Source of the DNA: Mariluticola halotolerans
Lineage (GTDB): Bacteria > Pseudomonadota > Alphaproteobacteria > Rhizobiales > Devosiaceae
NCBI RefSeq assembly: GCF_021611515.1
Contig: NZ_CP090960.1
Span: 806,001 to 870,000 of the forward strand
DNA: 64,000 bases
Direction of reading: 5' to 3'
This document shows positions 61,762-64,000 of this stretch, one piece after another (the first letter of the stretch is position 1; every line of letters begins with the position of its first letter). A program made the position numbers and the translations under genes. The notes under the pieces were generated by a model. The model had not been told where the DNA came from and did no database searches. It saw only the letters and a program-made list of their open reading frames with translations.

Positions 61762-63158
61762 TGGCAAAGCGGCGGTCCTCTTTTGTCTGTCAGGCGTGCG
61801 GCGCCGTCTCGTCCCGCTGGACGGGGCGCTGCGAGAGCTGTGGCGAATGGAACACGATTGTTGAAGAAGTGGTCGATGGCGGCGTGGGCGGCGGTCCCAA
61901 GACCGCGATTGCGGCAGGCCGCCCGGCCCCGCTCTCCAGCCTTTCGGGCGAAAGCGAAGATGCAGCCCGCATTGTCACCGGCATTGGCGAGCTTGACCGG
62001 GTCACCGGCGGTGGTTTTGTCGTGGGGTCGGCGCTTCTTGTGGGTGGCGATCCGGGCATCGGCAAGTCGACCATGCTGTTGCAGGCAGCGGCGGCCTTGG
62101 CCAATAGCGGCAAGCGCGTCATTTATGTCTCGGGCGAGGAAGCTGTGGCGCAGGTGCGGTTACGGGCCCAGCGGCTGGGACTGGCCGACAGCCCGGTATT
62201 GCTGGCAAGCGAAACCAATGTCGAAACCATTCTGGCAACCTTGCAGCAGGGCGACACGCCCCATCTGGTCATCATCGATTCCATCCAGACCTTGTGGACC
62301 GATCGTGTGGAAAGCGCCCCCGGCACCGTGACGCAGGTGCGCACCAGTGCGCAGGCACTCACCCGGTTTGCCAAAAAAACCGGTGCCGCCGTTGTTCTTG
62401 TGGGGCATGTCACCAAGGACGGGCAGATTGCCGGGCCCCGCGTCGTCGAACACATGGTCGATGCGGTTTTGTATTTCGAGGGTGATGCCAGTCACACGTT
62501 CCGCATTTTGCGCGGGGTCAAGAACCGCTATGGGGCCACCGACGAGATCGGTGTGTTCGAGATGACCCAGGACGGGCTGACCGAGGTGGGGAACCCCTCG
62601 GCCCTGTTTCTCGATCAACGCGACGAGGATGCCACCGGTTCGGCTGTTTTCGCCGGGATGGAGGGCACCCGCCCGGTGCTGGTGGAAATTCAGGCTTTGG
62701 TCGCCCCTTCACCGCTGGGCACACCGCGCCGGGCGGTGGTCGGCTGGGATTCGTCCCGCCTCTCCATGGTTCTGGCCGTTCTGGAAACACGTTGCGGTGT
62801 CCGCATTGGCGCGAATGACATTTATCTCAATGTTGCCGGCGGTCTCAAAATCAATGAACCTGCCGCAGATCTGGCGGTTGCCGCCGCGCTGATCTCGTCG
62901 CTGACCAACGCGCCCTTGCCCTCGGACGCGGTCTATTTTGGCGAAATCAGCCTCTCGGGCGGTGTGCGGCCTGTATCACACGCGGCGCTCCGCTTGCGGG
63001 AATCGGGCAAGCTTGGTTTTGCATCCGCCTATACCGGCCGGATCGCCAAGAGCGATGGCAGCGAAACCCTTCGTTTGCACGAATTCTCCAGCCTCAGCGA
63101 ACTGGTGGGCCGGATTGCCGCCAGCGCGCCACCGCCGCAGGAGCCATCGGAAGATTGA
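61761..63158 (+). CDS. radA: DNA repair protein RadA
   Basis: This 465-residue protein has the C4 zinc motif (C10, C13, C24, C27), a RecA-like ATPase with GGDPGIGKST (K102), and a C-terminal Lon-like domain without the protease serine. The RadA-specific motif reads KNRYGATDEIG, with tyrosine where most RadA proteins have KNRFG. It helps process recombination intermediates. The start overlaps the alr stop by one base. Confidence 0.96.
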   Translation: MAKRRSSFVCQACGAVSSRWTGRCESCGEWNTIVEEVVDGGVGGGPKTAIAAGRPAPLSSLSGESEDAARIVTGIGELDRVTGGGFVVGSALLVGGDPGIGKSTMLLQAAAALANSGKRVIYVSGEEAVAQVRLRAQRLGLADSPVLLASETNVETILATLQQGDTPHLVIIDSIQTLWTDRVESAPGTVTQVRTSAQALTRFAKKTGAAVVLVGHVTKDGQIAGPRVVEHMVDAVLYFEGDASHTFRILRGVKNRYGATDEIGVFEMTQDGLTEVGNPSALFLDQRDEDATGSAVFAGMEGTRPVLVEIQALVAPSPLGTPRRAVVGWDSSRLSMVLAVLETRCGVRIGANDIYLNVAGGLKINEPAADLAVAAALISSLTNAPLPSDAVYFGEISLSGGVRPVSHAALRLRESGKLGFASAYTGRIAKSDGSETLRLHEFSSLSELVGRIAASAPPPQEPSED

Positions 63159-63338
63159 CGCAATTATTCAAAATCATTGTCTGTTCAGCGATTTCGGCAC
63201 CATGATCTGTGGCCAATTTGCACTTCAAGCCCCAAAACCAGTGCATGTTGGCAGATTGAACCTGTGTGCATGCTTGGCTATTCGGCCGGAAGCCGCTAAA
63301 CGGTGCACTTGATTGAAAGTTCAAGGGATAGCCCACTC

Positions 63339-63917
63339 ATGCTAACCGCATTCGACGTTATTGTCGGTATCCTCGTCCTGATTTCCGCAATACTGGCGAC
63401 GGCGCGCGGCCTGACACGCGAAGTGCTGTCACTGGCAACATGGGCCGGCTCTGCCGCCATTGCCGTATGGATGTGGCATTATCACCCTGAAATTGCGCGC
63501 GGTTATATCCGCGAAGAGATCGTGGCAGATATCGCCACCATCGTTCTCAGCTTCATTGTCTCGCTGATCGTTCTGCACCTCATCACCATGCGAATCGCCG
63601 ATTTTGTCGTTGATTCAAAGATTGGCCCGCTCGACAGAACCCTTGGTTTCGTCTTCGGCGGCTTGCGCGGCATACTGATCGCCGTGGTGATTGTGGTGCT
63701 CGGTCAATGGCTCCAGTGGGGCGGGCTTGGGCAGTTTGTTGATGGTTCGCGCACCGTGCCGCCTCTTGCGTCCCTTGGAGAAAGCCTGATACGCGTGTTA
63801 CCGGACGATCTGGAACAGGCCGTGAGCGGTTTCCTGAGCGATGATCCTGAACCGGCGATCGATGTGCCGGCTGAAGAAGGTACCGATGCAGGTGAAGTCG
63901 GGCTTCAGACATTGTAA
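63339..63917 (+). CDS. cvpA: CvpA family membrane protein
   Basis: This 192-residue protein has four membrane helices (for example VIVGILVLISAILATARG and LGFVFGGLRGILIAVVIVVL) and a polar C-terminal tail of about 40 residues, acidic at the end. Homologs of colicin V production protein often sit before purF, which may follow here beyond the edge. An AAGGG stretch about 11 bases before the ATG at 63339 supports that start. Its exact role in the membrane is not established. Confidence 0.92.
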   Translation: MLTAFDVIVGILVLISAILATARGLTREVLSLATWAGSAAIAVWMWHYHPEIARGYIREEIVADIATIVLSFIVSLIVLHLITMRIADFVVDSKIGPLDRTLGFVFGGLRGILIAVVIVVLGQWLQWGGLGQFVDGSRTVPPLASLGESLIRVLPDDLEQAVSGFLSDDPEPAIDVPAEEGTDAGEVGLQTL

Positions 63918-64000
63918 CCGGCACCGCGGGTGCGATATTTTCTGTTTGCGGCAACAACAGGCTGAACCATGGGTTCGGCCTGAAACCATTGGCAAAGGGT
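63918..64000. other. Right edge of window
   Basis: No complete gene is visible in the last 83 bases. In related genomes purF often follows cvpA; these bases may hold its promoter and leader. Confidence 0.4.

Noticed and set aside
60595-61767. Minus-strand open frame of 390 codons opposite alr
   Set aside because: It is a mirror frame of alr with no family features and an unlikely composition rich in H, R and G.
1-64000. CRISPR arrays, insertion sequences, prophage genes, rRNA genes
   Set aside because: No regularly spaced repeats, transposase or integrase domains, phage structural genes or rRNA segments were seen; the only RNA gene found is tRNA-Ser.

Overview
The window comes from an alphaproteobacterium, most likely of the Hyphomicrobiales/Rhizobiales type; the genus is not resolved. 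The evidence is the gene order of the core blocks (rpsF-rpsR-rplI, then dnaB-alr-radA-cvpA; lptF-lptG-lptD-surA-pdxA-rsmA; fabF-acpP-fabG-fabD), the abundance of TRAP and sugar ABC transporters with dedicated regulators, and moderately high GC. No mobile element, CRISPR array or broken gene was seen.

Region 1 (1-29.7 kb) is accessory and catabolic, organised in regulator-plus-operon modules. (a) 1-6.5 kb: a GntR/FadR-type regulator with two TnGTnnnACnA sites upstream, then a ribose-type ABC transporter operon (binding protein, ATPase, permease) ending in a metallo-beta-lactamase-fold lactonase, divergent from a LacI-type regulator across a perfect 16-bp palindrome. (b) 6.5-17.6 kb: a left-pointing set of deacetylase, aldehyde dehydrogenase, asparaginase, C-C-hydrolase-like alpha/beta hydrolase, TRAP transporter, isochorismatase-like amidase and XRE-cupin regulator, with a divergent ACMSD-like amidohydrolase and a GntR regulator. 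This looks like import and stepwise breakdown of a nitrogen-containing, possibly cyclic, carboxylate. (c) 17.9-28.2 kb: aldo/keto reductase, HyuB, HyuA and a DAO-type FAD oxidase pointing left, a second TRAP transporter pointing right, and a DeoR regulator. Repeated TTTGYGC half-sites lie in the divergent spacer and before the DeoR gene. (d) 28.2-29.7 kb: a divergent SDR/TetR pair.

A tRNA-Ser(GCT) gene at 29.8 kb separates this from Region 2 (30-64 kb), which is mostly housekeeping. Here lie two tandem Nu-type GSTs, a glyoxalase-related small protein, a TSUP permease, a molybdopterin oxidoreductase, ndk with a previously easy-to-miss 48-residue membrane protein downstream, an ABC-F ATPase, holC, pepA, LPS transport genes, pdxA and rsmA, gmk with a YicC protein, mltG, the fatty-acid synthesis cluster, a RecD-like helicase, the S6-S18-L9 operon with a clear terminator, dnaB, alr, radA and cvpA. 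purF, the usual neighbour of cvpA, would lie beyond the right edge.

The most interesting parts are module (b), whose enzyme combination I cannot match to a named pathway, and module (c), which has the hallmarks of a hydantoin/N-methylhydantoin route (ATP-dependent ring opening, then FAD amine oxidation). Several short operator-like repeats tie each module to its own regulator.
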